Assembly (NCBI GenBank): GCA_003644405.1
Contig: QNCE01000001.1
Location: 1-51,478 of the forward strand
Direction of reading: 5' to 3'
DNA: 51,478 bases
Source of the DNA: Candidatus Omnitrophota bacterium
GTDB taxonomy: Bacteria; Omnitrophota; Gorgyraeia; Duberdicusellales; 4484-171
Both the position numbers and the translations under genes were made by a program. Of the stretch, positions 42,885 through 51,478 are shown one piece after another. The notes under the pieces are model-generated. The model worked only from the letters and a program-made list of their open reading frames with translations. It did not search any database and had not been told where the DNA came from. Position 1 is the first letter of the stretch, and each line of letters opens with the position of its first letter.

Positions 42885-43644
42885 GGCTAAAATAGTTTAC
42901 CACATTCTCAAATATCTTCCTCCCAAAAGGATAGGTTGTATCTTTCTCCCAATGAGGATGATGGTGAGGAAAAAGAAACCTTTCAGGATGAGGCATAAGC
43001 CCTAAGACTCTTCCTGTAGAATCACTTATTCCTGCAATGCCGTTTAAAGAGCCGTTAGGATTATAAGGGTAAGGAGCTAGTTTACCACTTTTGTCAACAT
43101 ACCTTAAAACTACCTGGTTATTATCTTCTATCTCCTTTAAAGTAGAAGAGTCAGCGTAGAATTTACCTTCCCCATGAGCTACCGGTAAAGTTATCAAAGG
43201 AGGAAGATCTTTAAACCATAAGGAAACAGCGGAAGAAGAGGTCACCTTAAGGTAAACCCATCTATCTTCAAAACGTCCGGAGTCGTTAAAAGTAAGAGTA
43301 GCTTTCTGACGAAAATCTAGGTGGGGTAGAATGCCACTTTTTAGAAGAATCTGAAAACCGTTACATATCCCTAAGATAAGCCCTCCCTTGCTTAAAAACT
43401 TTTCTATCTCTTCTTTAAACCAGAGAAGAATCTCTAAAGAGAAAATCTTCCCTGCCCCTAAGTTATCTCCATAGCTAAATCCTCCAGGTAAACAAAGAAT
43501 CTGGTAGCTAGTGATGTTTTTCTCTTCCTTTACTCTATTGATATGGTAAAGGTAGGTATCTGCTCCTGCTAACCGAAAGGCAAACTCTGTCTCTTTATCA
43601 CAGTTAGTACCTGCTGTTCTTAAAATTAATACCTTGGGTCTCAT
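42877..43644 (-). CDS. purQ: FGAM synthase glutaminase subunit
   Basis: 255 residues of the class I glutamine amidotransferase fold: LPGGFSYGDNLGAG, the nucleophile C94 in GICNGFQIL and the His/Glu pair in PHPERFLF. It is longer than the usual small PurQ (around 225) and resembles the C-terminal domain of the large one-chain PurL. It overlaps the PurL gene by 4 bases and would supply it with ammonia. Confidence 0.94.
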   Translation of the reverse strand: MRPKVLILRTAGTNCDKETEFAFRLAGADTYLYHINRVKEEKNITSYQILCLPGGFSYGDNLGAGKIFSLEILLWFKEEIEKFLSKGGLILGICNGFQILLKSGILPHLDFRQKATLTFNDSGRFEDRWVYLKVTSSSAVSLWFKDLPPLITLPVAHGEGKFYADSSTLKEIEDNNQVVLRYVDKSGKLAPYPYNPNGSLNGIAGISDSTGRVLGLMPHPERFLFPHHHPHWEKDTTYPFGRKIFENVVNYFSHG

Positions 43645-46529
43645 CGAAATTCCTTAAAAGTACTAAGCCATGCTTCTCTTGCTTCATCCACACTAATATT
43701 AATAATCTCCTTACCGTTGATATTATAAAAAATTATTCTTTCTTCAGAAGAAGTGCATCCTATAAGCCCTAAGGGAACTCCCTGCATTACTTTTTGGAAA
43801 CTTTCTCTTTTATCTCTTCTGACTTCTACGATAAACCTTGTAGGTGACTCAGAAAATAGAATTTCATAACTCAGCATCCCTATGCTATGAGGAACTTCCT
43901 TTAAAAAAATACTTGCACCTTTATTGCCTCCTATACACATCTCCGAAATTGCTACTCCTAACCCTCCTTCAGAACAATCATGACAGGACTCTACTAAATC
44001 TTTCTCAATTGCTTGGCTTACTCTTAAAAAAATCTCTTTTGCATAATCTCTTACTTTGGGTATGCATCCTCCCTCTATTTTTAAATTTCTAAAGTACTCA
44101 GAAGCTCCTAACTCAGGGTAAGTGGCGCCCACAATATAGATTAAATTACCAGAGTTTTTAAAATAATTCTTTAATATTCTGCGCCAATCACTGATAATAG
44201 AAACTGCCGAGATAAGAAGGGTACCTGGAATAGAAATCCTTTTGTTTCCCACTAAATACTCATTAAAAAGGCTATCTTTACCAGAGATAAACGGCGTTGA
44301 AAACTTTACAGCAAAATCATAGCAAGCAAAACTTGCTCTTACTAAACCTGCCAAAATTCGCTCATCGTTGGGAGAACCCCAGCTGAAGTTATCTAAAAGG
44401 GAAATCTTTTTTAACTTTCCTCCTACACAAATTACATTCCTTATTGCCTCATCGATGGAAAGAGCTGCCATCCAGTAAGGGTCAATATCAGAATAGAAAG
44501 GATTTATTCCTAACCCCACTGCAACACATTCTTCACTCTCCAAATCTGGTCGTATTACACTGGCATCACTTACCGCAAACTTTTCCTGATTGAGAATAGG
44601 TTTAACTACGCTGGCTCCTTGAACTTCGTGATCATATTCAGTAACAATCCAATCCTTAGGAGATACATTGAGAGAAGCTAACAGTTGCTTCAAATCTTGG
44701 GCATAATCCAACTTCTCTTTTAACTTAACATCTTTTTCTTCTCTCTTAATCCATACTGCTTTCTTCTTAAAGCGAGGAATACGAAAAAGAAAATCCATAT
44801 CCAGCTGACATACCTTTTTATCTTGATAAAAAAGAGTCAATTTTCTATCAGAAGTCACTTCTCCAATTACCGTTAACTCTACTTCCTCACGATCAAACAC
44901 TTCCTTTAATTCCTTTAACTTTTCCTTTTGTGTAAATATAACCATCCTCTCCTGAGATTCAGAAATCCAAATCTCGGTATAAGTCAAACCTCTATATTTT
45001 AGAGGAACTCTATCTAAATAGACTTTTGCTCCCCACTCTTTAGACAACTCACTAACTGCACTACTTAATCCTCCTGCTCCACAATCAGTTATAGCAGAAA
45101 ATAAATCTTTATCCCTTGCTCTAAGGAGAGCCTCCATAAGTTTCTTTTCCTCAATAGGGTTGCCAATCTGCACTGCACTCCTTAAACTTACCGTATCCTC
45201 CGCCAGCTCTGTAGAGGAAAAAGTAGCCCCATGAATTCCATCGCGTCCTGTCTTTGCTCCACAGAGGATAATTAAATCTCCTGGCTTTACCTCTTTAAAT
45301 GACTTCTCTTTAGGTATCAGCCCCAGAGTGCCACAGTAAACTAAAGGATTACCTAAAAACCGCTCATCAAAGATTACCGCTCCTCCAATAGTAGGAATGC
45401 CCATTTTATTCCCATAATCTCTTACTCCCTTTACCACTCCTTTTATAATCCTTTTAGGATGCAATACTCCTTTAGGTAAGTCTTGATAAGAAATCTGCCA
45501 AGGAGCAAAGCAAAAAACATCTATAGAAGCTACTGGCTTGGCGCACCGCCCTGTACCTAAAATATCTCTTATCACTCCTCCGATACCTGTAGAAGAGCCG
45601 CCATAGGGTTCTAAACTGGAAGGATGGTTGTGAGTTTCTATCTTAAAACAAAGATTAAAGGTTTGATTAAAGTTTACTATACCAGCATTATCTTCAAATA
45701 CAGACACACATTCACAAGAATTTATCTGGTAGGTAGCTTTCATTACTGTACTCTTCAGAAGATTATCAATTCTCTGCTTCTTTAAGAGATTATAATTTCT
45801 ATCTCTTTCCTCATACTCAATTATTCCCCTAAAAGTCTTATGGGCACAATGTTCTGACCAAGTCTGAGCAATAGTCTCTAGTTCACAATCGGTGGGGTTT
45901 CTTTCTAAATTTTTAAAGTAATCTTTAATTACCTTCATCTCATCTAAATTTAGAGAAAGAAAGTTCTCTTTAGAAACTTTCTCTAGTTCTTCGTCATTCA
46001 TATCTAAGATATTTATAACTTTGAGATTAAATTCATACTCTTTTCCTAAAAAGCTATCTAGAGTATCTAAATTCTTAAACTGCTCGTATTCTACCAAGTG
46101 CTCAATCAAAGGATTATAAAGTAAACGTGGGGCTAAAGATAGAATATCTTCTCTTTTTAAATCAGGAAACTTATAAAAACGAGCAGTTCTGGTATTTTTC
46201 GTCTTTATATTTAAATCCTGGAGAGCTTTGTTTAGAGAAATAGCTACCTCATCACATACTCCAGGATGGTAGGTAATAATAATTTCATTATCTTGAGGTT
46301 TATCTTTAAATAAACAATTAGCTATAGTATAGGTTTCTGTAATCCTATCAATAAGAAGTAAAGAGGCAATTTTTTCTACTGTAGAACGATCAAAATCGCC
46401 TTCTATCAGATAAATTTTTCTCAACTCTAGAGATGGTAATCTTTCTAAGTAAAGGTATTCTTTGATCTGATAAGCTAGATCTTTTAGATTTTTATCCTCT
46501 TTGGAAAAAACATCTATTCGCCAGACCAT
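43641..46529 (-). CDS. purL: FGAM synthase, large-type PurL without glutaminase domain
   Basis: 962 residues from the ATG at 46529; a TTG two codons upstream is better spaced from AAAGG and is also possible. The N-terminal ~200 residues correspond to the PurS-like region of the large PurL. Then come the linker with TIAQTWSEHCAHKTFRG and two AIR-synthase-like halves (THNHPSSLEPYGGSSTGIGG, DCGAGGLSSAVSE, FSTPFISGKDSL). The glutaminase domain of the 1,300-residue E. coli-type protein is a separate gene here (purQ), so the pair is a split version of the large enzyme. Confidence 0.95.
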   Translation of the reverse strand: MVWRIDVFSKEDKNLKDLAYQIKEYLYLERLPSLELRKIYLIEGDFDRSTVEKIASLLLIDRITETYTIANCLFKDKPQDNEIIITYHPGVCDEVAISLNKALQDLNIKTKNTRTARFYKFPDLKREDILSLAPRLLYNPLIEHLVEYEQFKNLDTLDSFLGKEYEFNLKVINILDMNDEELEKVSKENFLSLNLDEMKVIKDYFKNLERNPTDCELETIAQTWSEHCAHKTFRGIIEYEERDRNYNLLKKQRIDNLLKSTVMKATYQINSCECVSVFEDNAGIVNFNQTFNLCFKIETHNHPSSLEPYGGSSTGIGGVIRDILGTGRCAKPVASIDVFCFAPWQISYQDLPKGVLHPKRIIKGVVKGVRDYGNKMGIPTIGGAVIFDERFLGNPLVYCGTLGLIPKEKSFKEVKPGDLIILCGAKTGRDGIHGATFSSTELAEDTVSLRSAVQIGNPIEEKKLMEALLRARDKDLFSAITDCGAGGLSSAVSELSKEWGAKVYLDRVPLKYRGLTYTEIWISESQERMVIFTQKEKLKELKEVFDREEVELTVIGEVTSDRKLTLFYQDKKVCQLDMDFLFRIPRFKKKAVWIKREEKDVKLKEKLDYAQDLKQLLASLNVSPKDWIVTEYDHEVQGASVVKPILNQEKFAVSDASVIRPDLESEECVAVGLGINPFYSDIDPYWMAALSIDEAIRNVICVGGKLKKISLLDNFSWGSPNDERILAGLVRASFACYDFAVKFSTPFISGKDSLFNEYLVGNKRISIPGTLLISAVSIISDWRRILKNYFKNSGNLIYIVGATYPELGASEYFRNLKIEGGCIPKVRDYAKEIFLRVSQAIEKDLVESCHDCSEGGLGVAISEMCIGGNKGASIFLKEVPHSIGMLSYEILFSESPTRFIVEVRRDKRESFQKVMQGVPLGLIGCTSSEERIIFYNINGKEIINISVDEAREAWLSTFKEFR

Positions 46530-46557
46530 AGACAAGATTTTTTAACCTTTGAGGGAA

Positions 46558-47850
46558 TTAAGCAAAAATTCGCTTGTAGATTTTATCTATCCTCTTAAGA
46601 TGTTCGTAAGGGTTAATTATCTCTTCTAACTCCTTGGTAGTCAAATACTTCCTAATACGCCTATCTTTAAAAATTTGCGTCTTGAAATCTAAACCTTGAT
46701 TAACTACCTTTAGAGAGATGTCCTGAACCAAATCATAAGCTTTGACACGAGGAAGGCCTTTCTCCATCAACTTAAGGAGAAGTTTCTGAGAGTAAATTAG
46801 TCCTCGGTTCAATTCAATATTTTTAAGCATATTCTGGGGATTCACTCTAAGGTTTTTCACTATCTCAATCATCTTCTGAATCATATAATCCAAAACTATA
46901 GTAGCATCAGGAATAATTATTCGCTCCCCCGAAGAGAGAGAAATATCTCTTTCGTGCCATAAGTTTATATTCTCAAAGGCAGTAATCATATATCCTCTAA
47001 GAAGGCGAGCTAACCCACATATCCTTTCGCTTACGATGGGATTCTGCTTGTGAGGCATACTAGAGGAACCTTTTTGCCCCTTATAAAAAGGTTCTTTAGC
47101 TTCCTCAACCTCAGTACGGTGGAGATGCCTTACCTCGGTAGCAAACCTCTCTAGTGTTGCTCCTATTAAAGCTAAAAGAGAAAGATAGTAAGCAAATCTT
47201 TCCCGAGAAACAATTTGAGTAGAGATAGGACTATAATTTATACCTATCTTTTTGCAAATATATTCCTCTATCCTCGGCTGTAAATAGGCAAAAGTTCCCA
47301 CTGCTCCGGAAATCTTTCCTGTACAGACAAACCTTAAACTTTTCTGAAGTAGCTGATACTCTTCTTTTAGGTCGTTGTAAAGATAAGCAAACTTCAATCC
47401 AAAGCTATAAATTTCTGCATGTACCCCATGGGTCCTTGCTACACATAAAGTATTTTTAAATTTAAATGCTTTCTTTTTAACTTCTCCCATAAGGAGAGTT
47501 AAATCACTTAAGATAATTTTAGTAGCATCTTTTATCTGCCAAGCTAAAGTAGTATCTAACAAGTCGCTAGAAGTAAGACCAAAGTGTAAGTATTGGGAAT
47601 ATCGGCCTAAAGAAGAAGATATTTGGTTTATGAAAGCTACAATATCATGGTGGGTTTGCTCCTCTATCTCTTTTATTTTCTTAAGAGAAAGCTTTGTCTT
47701 TTTACGAATTACCTTACTTACTCCTTTAGGAATTTGATTAAATTTTTCCTGAGCCTCGCAGAGAAGAATTTCTATCTCTAAAAAACGCCTGAATTTTTCT
47801 TCATCTTTCCAGATAGCTCCTATTTTTTTGGGAGTATACCTTTCTATCAT
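46558..47850 (-). CDS. purB: Adenylosuccinate lyase
   Basis: 430 residues. The fumarase-superfamily loop is SSSMPHKQNPIVSERICGLARL, with HFGLTSSDLLDT and ARTHGVHAEI carrying catalytic residues. It acts twice in purine synthesis (SAICAR and adenylosuccinate cleavage). The ATG (MIERYTPKKIGAIW, a conserved start) has no Shine-Dalgarno and lies 6 bases after a -10 box, so the message is probably leaderless. First gene of the long minus-strand array. Confidence 0.96.
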   Translation of the reverse strand: MIERYTPKKIGAIWKDEEKFRRFLEIEILLCEAQEKFNQIPKGVSKVIRKKTKLSLKKIKEIEEQTHHDIVAFINQISSSLGRYSQYLHFGLTSSDLLDTTLAWQIKDATKIILSDLTLLMGEVKKKAFKFKNTLCVARTHGVHAEIYSFGLKFAYLYNDLKEEYQLLQKSLRFVCTGKISGAVGTFAYLQPRIEEYICKKIGINYSPISTQIVSRERFAYYLSLLALIGATLERFATEVRHLHRTEVEEAKEPFYKGQKGSSSMPHKQNPIVSERICGLARLLRGYMITAFENINLWHERDISLSSGERIIIPDATIVLDYMIQKMIEIVKNLRVNPQNMLKNIELNRGLIYSQKLLLKLMEKGLPRVKAYDLVQDISLKVVNQGLDFKTQIFKDRRIRKYLTTKELEEIINPYEHLKRIDKIYKRIFA

Positions 47851-47856
47851 CGGGTT

Positions 47857-47885
47857 ATATTATCAAAATAATCTATCTACGTCAA
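47857..47885 (-). promoter_or_regulatory. Candidate leaderless promoter of purB and the long array
   Basis: TTGACG (47880-47885), 17-base spacer, TAATAT (47857-47862) on the minus strand, then only 6 bases (AACCCG) to the ATG. A start 6-8 bases after the -10 box would fall on the purB start codon. It fills the 48-base gap behind marC. Confidence 0.65.
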
Positions 47886-47898
47886 ACTATTTTCCTTC

Positions 47899-48477
47899 CT
47901 AACTTAGAAAAGAAACTAATCCCTTCCTTATGAGCATCACCGCTACTGCTACAAGAAGAAGAGAGGTTATTTTGGAAATAGCTCTTGTACCTCTCTTTCC
48001 TAAGATATTGAGAAAGAATTCAGAGAAATAAAAAATTATTCCTGCTAAGGCTAAATTTAGAACAAGTGATAAAATAACTACTCCTAACCCAAAACGGGGC
48101 AAAAGCACCAAGGAAAGAGTAAGAACACAAGGACCTGCCAAAAGAGGTGTTCCCAGAGGAACCACTCCTAAATCATCTCCCCATACTTCCGTGCTATCCT
48201 TATACACTAAAATATCTCTTATGGCTAAAATAAAGAGTACCGCTCCCCCACCTATATAAAAATCCTCCACCTTTATCCCTAAGAATTTAAAAATATGTCT
48301 ACCTGCGAATACAAAAAACACTGTTATCCCCAAAGCAGTAAGAACTGAGTGTTGAATAACTCGGTGTTTTTCTTCCCTATTCAAGTTCTTAGTAAAATTT
48401 ATAAATATGGGAAGCACTCCTAAAGGGTCTAAGGCGAAAAAAAGAGCTACAGAAGAAAAAAATATATTCTTAACCAT
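47899..48477 (-). CDS. MarC-family (UPF0056) membrane protein
   Basis: 192 residues with six hydrophobic segments. It shows FALDPLGVLPIFINFTKNLNREEK, GGGAVLFILAIRDI and PLGTPLLAGPCVLT, the family signatures. The function of MarC proteins is unsettled; they are not proven antibiotic pumps. It overlaps the protease gene by 8 bases or fewer. Confidence 0.9.
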   Translation of the reverse strand: MVKNIFFSSVALFFALDPLGVLPIFINFTKNLNREEKHRVIQHSVLTALGITVFFVFAGRHIFKFLGIKVEDFYIGGGAVLFILAIRDILVYKDSTEVWGDDLGVVPLGTPLLAGPCVLTLSLVLLPRFGLGVVILSLVLNLALAGIIFYFSEFFLNILGKRGTRAISKITSLLLVAVAVMLIRKGLVSFLS

Positions 48478-49201
48478 TTTCCTCCAATTTCTTTATCTCT
48501 TCTTTTATACGTTCAATCCTCGCCTGAGGGGGAGGGTGACTACTTAAGAAAACAAAAGGACGAACTTCACCTTCTCTTTTTAACTTCTCTAACAGAATAA
48601 CTGCTCCTTGAGGACTAAATCCTGCTTTGTAGGCATACTTTACTCCTAAATAATCAGCCAAAAATTCATCCTGACGAGAATATCCCAAGGATATTACATT
48701 ATAAATTACCTCTAATCCCTTCCTAATGTTTATATACTCAGGATTTTTTAGAGCTAAACTTAAAATTAGTTGCATTCCTAAAGAAGCTTGCAATCTTTTT
48801 AAAGCATGACGGGCACAGATATGACCTACTTCATGACCTAAACAAAAGGCAAGCTCATCCCTTCCTACTCTATCTATAAGACCTCGGTTTACAAACACAT
48901 ATCCTCCGGGAAGAGCAAAAGCATTAATTTCTTCTTCGTCAAGGATATAGAAATGATAGTTTAGAGAGCTTCTATCGCAAACCTTAGCTATCCTCTCTCC
49001 TATCTCTTGGAGGTAGCGATTAAGATTTTTGTCCTTTACCAACTTCTTGCTGTTTAATATTTGGGAAGCTAAATTTTTCCCCAATAAAATTTCTGTATTT
49101 TCATCTATAAAGTAGAATTCTCTCCTCTGAGTAGCAGGATTATAGATAGTTACACAACCGTAAAGAAAAACTACCAAAGTAAATAAAACAATCTGCCTCA
49201 T
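48470..49201 (-). CDS. M48 zinc metalloprotease, lipoprotein
   Basis: 243 residues from the ATG at 49201 (a TTG one codon earlier is possible). A signal peptide ends in lipobox LYGC (Cys16). The zinc site is HEVGH (123-127) with the third ligand E179 in QDEFLADYLG. The protein ends with SSHPPPQARIERI, typical of the BepA/LoiP-like group. It is probably a periplasmic or membrane-attached quality-control protease. The ATG overlaps the SNase stop. Confidence 0.9.
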   Translation of the reverse strand: MRQIVLFTLVVFLYGCVTIYNPATQRREFYFIDENTEILLGKNLASQILNSKKLVKDKNLNRYLQEIGERIAKVCDRSSLNYHFYILDEEEINAFALPGGYVFVNRGLIDRVGRDELAFCLGHEVGHICARHALKRLQASLGMQLILSLALKNPEYINIRKGLEVIYNVISLGYSRQDEFLADYLGVKYAYKAGFSPQGAVILLEKLKREGEVRPFVFLSSHPPPQARIERIKEEIKKLEENG

Positions 49202-49956
49202 CAATGAATTACTGTTATCTGGTAAGGAATACTTATAATGATTTCTGGACCATTATACTCTCTTATTCTACCAGTAACTTCTACTATCTTTCCCTTATAA
49301 AAAGTTAAGGGATCTATTCCTTTCTCTCTAAAATACTTCCAACTATCTCTAAATATCACTACAGTAAAATCCTTACGCCAATCTTCGCCAAAGTTTAAAA
49401 AGATACATCTTTGCGATTGATAAGTATTTCTAACCTTCCCCTTCACTGTACGTATTTCTCCTATAAATTTATGAGCGTCTTCTGCGCTCACTACTTCATA
49501 GGAGCCCCAAAGTCCCTTTTTATTTTGACGTGCTTTTTTCTGAAGACTGATAAATAAATCTACATACTTAACATTAGGTGGACGAGTATAGATAACTCCA
49601 TAACCTTCTTCTAATAATTTAGCGTTGACGAATACTCCATCTAAGAAGACATAACCTAGGAGCCTACCATATTTATCCTGTCTTTCTATGTCAAACTCTA
49701 TTCGCACACTTTTTCCTTCCACTAGACTCCGGTTAAACTCCTTTGCTTCCAAGGCAAAAGGTTGAGGGTCAAAAACCCATCTTTTGTCTTCCTTTCGTCT
49801 AACTTCCGGAGTATCTATACCAATGTAACGCAAAACTTTTCCATTCTCTAACCTTACTGTATCTCCATCAATTACTTCTACAACTTTTATTTGGGAAAAA
49901 TTTAAAGGAGAGGAGCAGGCGCAAAAGAGAAGAAGTAAAAGAAAACGAAGAATCAC
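49201..49956 (-). CDS. Secreted SNase-like nuclease with C-terminal OB-fold
   Basis: 251 residues. An N-terminal signal peptide has Cys12 and Cys14 as possible lipid sites, though the lipobox is weak. The thermonuclease domain (about 22-150) has VIDGDTVRLENG, RYIGIDTPEV and DKYGRLLGYVF, giving the Asp, Arg and Glu catalytic set. A second domain (about 155-251) with VKGKVRNTYQSQRCIFLNFG and VEVTGRIREYNGPEIIIS looks like a nucleic-acid-binding OB fold. It starts with GTG inside the DUF3568 stop. It may degrade outside DNA for nutrients. Confidence 0.87.
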   Translation of the reverse strand: MILRFLLLLLFCACSSPLNFSQIKVVEVIDGDTVRLENGKVLRYIGIDTPEVRRKEDKRWVFDPQPFALEAKEFNRSLVEGKSVRIEFDIERQDKYGRLLGYVFLDGVFVNAKLLEEGYGVIYTRPPNVKYVDLFISLQKKARQNKKGLWGSYEVVSAEDAHKFIGEIRTVKGKVRNTYQSQRCIFLNFGEDWRKDFTVVIFRDSWKYFREKGIDPLTFYKGKIVEVTGRIREYNGPEIIISIPYQITVIH

Positions 49957-50345
49957 TCTAGTTCTTTGATTATTTTAAAAAATATTTTCTGAGCATACTG
50001 CGGCTTAGGGAGAAAATATTTACGTGCAGCTACCCTTAGACGCTGTTCATTCTTCTCTATGGAATCAATCTTAATAGTTAAATCTATCTCTGCGATCTTT
50101 GCCTTAATTATTCCTTTAGACTCGTTACTCTCTAAAATTTCTGCATCTTCTATCTTATCCAAAACTTCTCGGGATATATCCCAGAGTTCCCTATAGGTAA
50201 CCTTCACATTACCCGTAGCGGAATCGTTACTTAAAGTATAACCTGTAAGTACCCCTACGCCTATCAATAGAGGTGCGCATCCTCCTCCTATAAAGCTTAA
50301 TATAACTGCTATTATTAAAATGGTCTTATTTAAGTTTAGATGCAT
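49953..50345 (-). CDS. DUF3568-like lipoprotein
   Basis: 130 residues. The signal peptide ends in lipobox IGGGC (C23), followed by a Gly-rich APLLIGVGVLTGY and then a domain with YRELWDISREVLDKIEDAEILE and IKAKIAEIDLTIKI. It resembles DUF3568 lipoproteins, which are frequent in Omnitrophota-like genomes. Function unknown. It overlaps the fusion gene upstream by 20 bases. Confidence 0.78.
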   Translation of the reverse strand: MHLNLNKTILIIAVILSFIGGGCAPLLIGVGVLTGYTLSNDSATGNVKVTYRELWDISREVLDKIEDAEILESNESKGIIKAKIAEIDLTIKIDSIEKNEQRLRVAARKYFLPKPQYAQKIFFKIIKELE

Positions 50346-51432
50346 GCTTTTTAAGAGAAAAATTCCTTATAAAAAAATTACCCAAACCCTCTCTTACCTT
50401 CCTAACTTCTATACTTAACTCTTCCCCTACCTTTAAGTTATAAGGCTTAATACCTAAAATTAGTATATCAGTTAAACTATCTTTTTTCAAGCATTTCATC
50501 AAAAAATCTAGAGGGAGGGCATGAGTAAAATCCAATGATAAACTGCCTAATTGATGAAGAGAAAATAATTCAAATCTGGAGGAAGAAGAAAAATGAGCGC
50601 TATCAACAATCAATATAAATTTATACTCCATCAACTTAGTTAAGTAATTTTCTAAACTTAAACCTACATCCAAAACTCTCAGTAACAACTTACCTTTCAA
50701 ATCACCAGCAAGAATACTTCCTATCCCATCATCTCCTCTTAGAGGATTTCCTAATCCTACAATTACTGCATTTTTAGTTACAGAAAGCTTATCCTTCAAT
50801 TTCAGAAGAACTTCCCCTTCATAGAAAGTAGGAACAAAAACTCCTTTTTCCTGGAGCTGGTCTATTAATTTACTAAAAGTAGTAAATCTAATAGCAGAGA
50901 AACCTAAGAGTTGGGCCTCATCAACTAAATCTTGACGGTCATCAATATAGATTATCCTATCTTTGCTAACACCAGTTAACTTCACCAATTCTTCGTAAAT
51001 TCTCTCCTCTGGCTTCACAGATTTAACCTGAAAAGAAAAAACAGAACCATCAAATAGGGAAAAGATTTCTCCAAAACTCTGATAAAGGTAGTTAAAATGT
51101 AACTCATTTATATTGGAAATTAAGTAAATAGGATAGATAAGCCTTAAAATTTTAATAAAAGAAATAACTTCCTGATTAGGAAAAAAGATTTTACACCATA
51201 TATCTTTAAACTCCTCGTAGTCTAGAGAACAGTTAAATTCTTTTTTAAACTTCTGATAAAAATCGTAACCAGAAACTAGACCTTTCTCAAAATCTTGAGC
51301 AAAATTTTCATAGAAAAGAGCATCAATTACTCTTTGGGGAGAAGAGCCTAACTTTGTCTTTATTTTTTCCAGAGCAAGGTGGTAATCAAAATTAAAAACA
51401 ACATTCCCTAAATCAAAGGCTAATACTCTCAT
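50326..51432 (-). CDS. Fusion: HAD phosphatase and hydrogenase maturation endopeptidase
   Basis: 368 residues in one unbroken frame. The N-terminal half (about 1-200) is a HAD hydrolase close to the YihX type: motif I FDLGNVV (D7, with Gly in place of the second Asp as in YihX), motif II SN (106-107), K140 and motif IV DD (164-165). The C-terminal half (about 222-355) is a HycI/HybD-type peptidase that trims NiFe-hydrogenase large subunits: VGLGNPLRGDDGIG with nickel-ligand candidate D235, VDSAH with D277, and FTHALPLDFL with H304. All the expected residues of both halves are present. No hydrogenase genes are in the window. The ATG has no Shine-Dalgarno. Confidence 0.88.
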   Translation of the reverse strand: MRVLAFDLGNVVFNFDYHLALEKIKTKLGSSPQRVIDALFYENFAQDFEKGLVSGYDFYQKFKKEFNCSLDYEEFKDIWCKIFFPNQEVISFIKILRLIYPIYLISNINELHFNYLYQSFGEIFSLFDGSVFSFQVKSVKPEERIYEELVKLTGVSKDRIIYIDDRQDLVDEAQLLGFSAIRFTTFSKLIDQLQEKGVFVPTFYEGEVLLKLKDKLSVTKNAVIVGLGNPLRGDDGIGSILAGDLKGKLLLRVLDVGLSLENYLTKLMEYKFILIVDSAHFSSSSRFELFSLHQLGSLSLDFTHALPLDFLMKCLKKDSLTDILILGIKPYNLKVGEELSIEVRKVREGLGNFFIRNFSLKKHASKLK

Positions 51433-51478
51433 ATTAACAAGGTATTAGGAAGAGAAAACTACTTCGGTACTGATTTTC

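Noticed and set aside
1..51478. CRISPR arrays, tRNA or rRNA genes, prophage or defence islands
   Set aside because: No regularly spaced repeats, cloverleaf sequences, integrases or known defence proteins were seen; only the left-edge IS is mobile.

Overview
The window is a very dense, AT-rich piece of a bacterial chromosome with about 60 genes. All but four lie on the minus strand: the three-gene polyamine cluster (8139-9718) is on plus, and an insertion-sequence fragment is cut by the left edge. No stretch longer than about 160 bases lacks a gene. I see no tRNA, rRNA or CRISPR array. The genes for Lgt, lipoproteins, MreBCD/RodA/PBP2 and a YibQ-type deacetylase point to a rod-shaped bacterium, probably diderm. 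The DUF3568 lipoprotein, the PilZ protein, the TIGR03960/DUF2344 pair and the overall gene style resemble candidate phyla such as Omnitrophota. That assignment is an inference, not proven by a marker gene.

Layout from left to right. 1-150: end of an ISNCY-like insertion sequence. 193-8017: minus-strand genes nadE, lgt, dtd, a TIGR01212 radical SAM protein, queH, a YibQ-like deacetylase, an rpe-like epimerase, an intracellular GH5 hydrolase, nth and a small Cys-rich protein, mostly with overlapping ends. 8139-9718: plus-strand speH, speE and a second, divergent SpeD-fold protein. 9708-16572: minus-strand cell-elongation operon mreB-mreC-mreD-mrdA-rodA, followed by a radical SAM gene and a short DUF2344 gene. 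16627-19176: truA, a multi-membrane GT-C-like protein and a PilZ protein. 19307-47850: about 31 tightly packed minus-strand genes running purB, purL, purQ, purM, purD, purE, a TsaC/phosphatase fusion, rpiB, glyA, dCMP deaminase, nrdR, bifunctional nuclease, phosphodiesterase, cca, a macro-Nudix fusion, rtcA, recG, rsmD, coaD, yceD, rpmF, plsX, fabH, fabD, fabG, acpP, fabF, leuC, leuD, leuB, asd. 47899-51432: MarC, an M48 protease, an SNase, a DUF3568 lipoprotein and a HAD/hydrogenase-maturation-protease fusion.

Candidate sigma70-type promoters stand before nadE, the Cys-rich gene, speH, mreB, truA and purB. At least two (purB and the Cys-rich gene) put the -10 box so close to the ATG that the mRNA would be leaderless. 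The truA and nadE promoters share the extended motif TATAATGRCACAGA.

Points most worth a second look: (1) rtcA, a macro-domain/Nudix fusion and a CCA-type nucleotidyltransferase side by side, which could form an RNA 3'-end repair and ADP-ribose clean-up module; (2) a HAD phosphatase fused to a hydrogenase maturation endopeptidase; (3) the speH-speE-speD-like trio, where the third protein keeps the pyruvoyl Ser-His-Cys triad but has lost the usual substrate-pocket motif, so it may be the diamine-producing decarboxylase; (4) a FabF whose first catalytic His is Asn; (5) an Rpe-like protein lacking one metal-ligand His; (6) a strong GC-rich nested hairpin between leuD and leuB.
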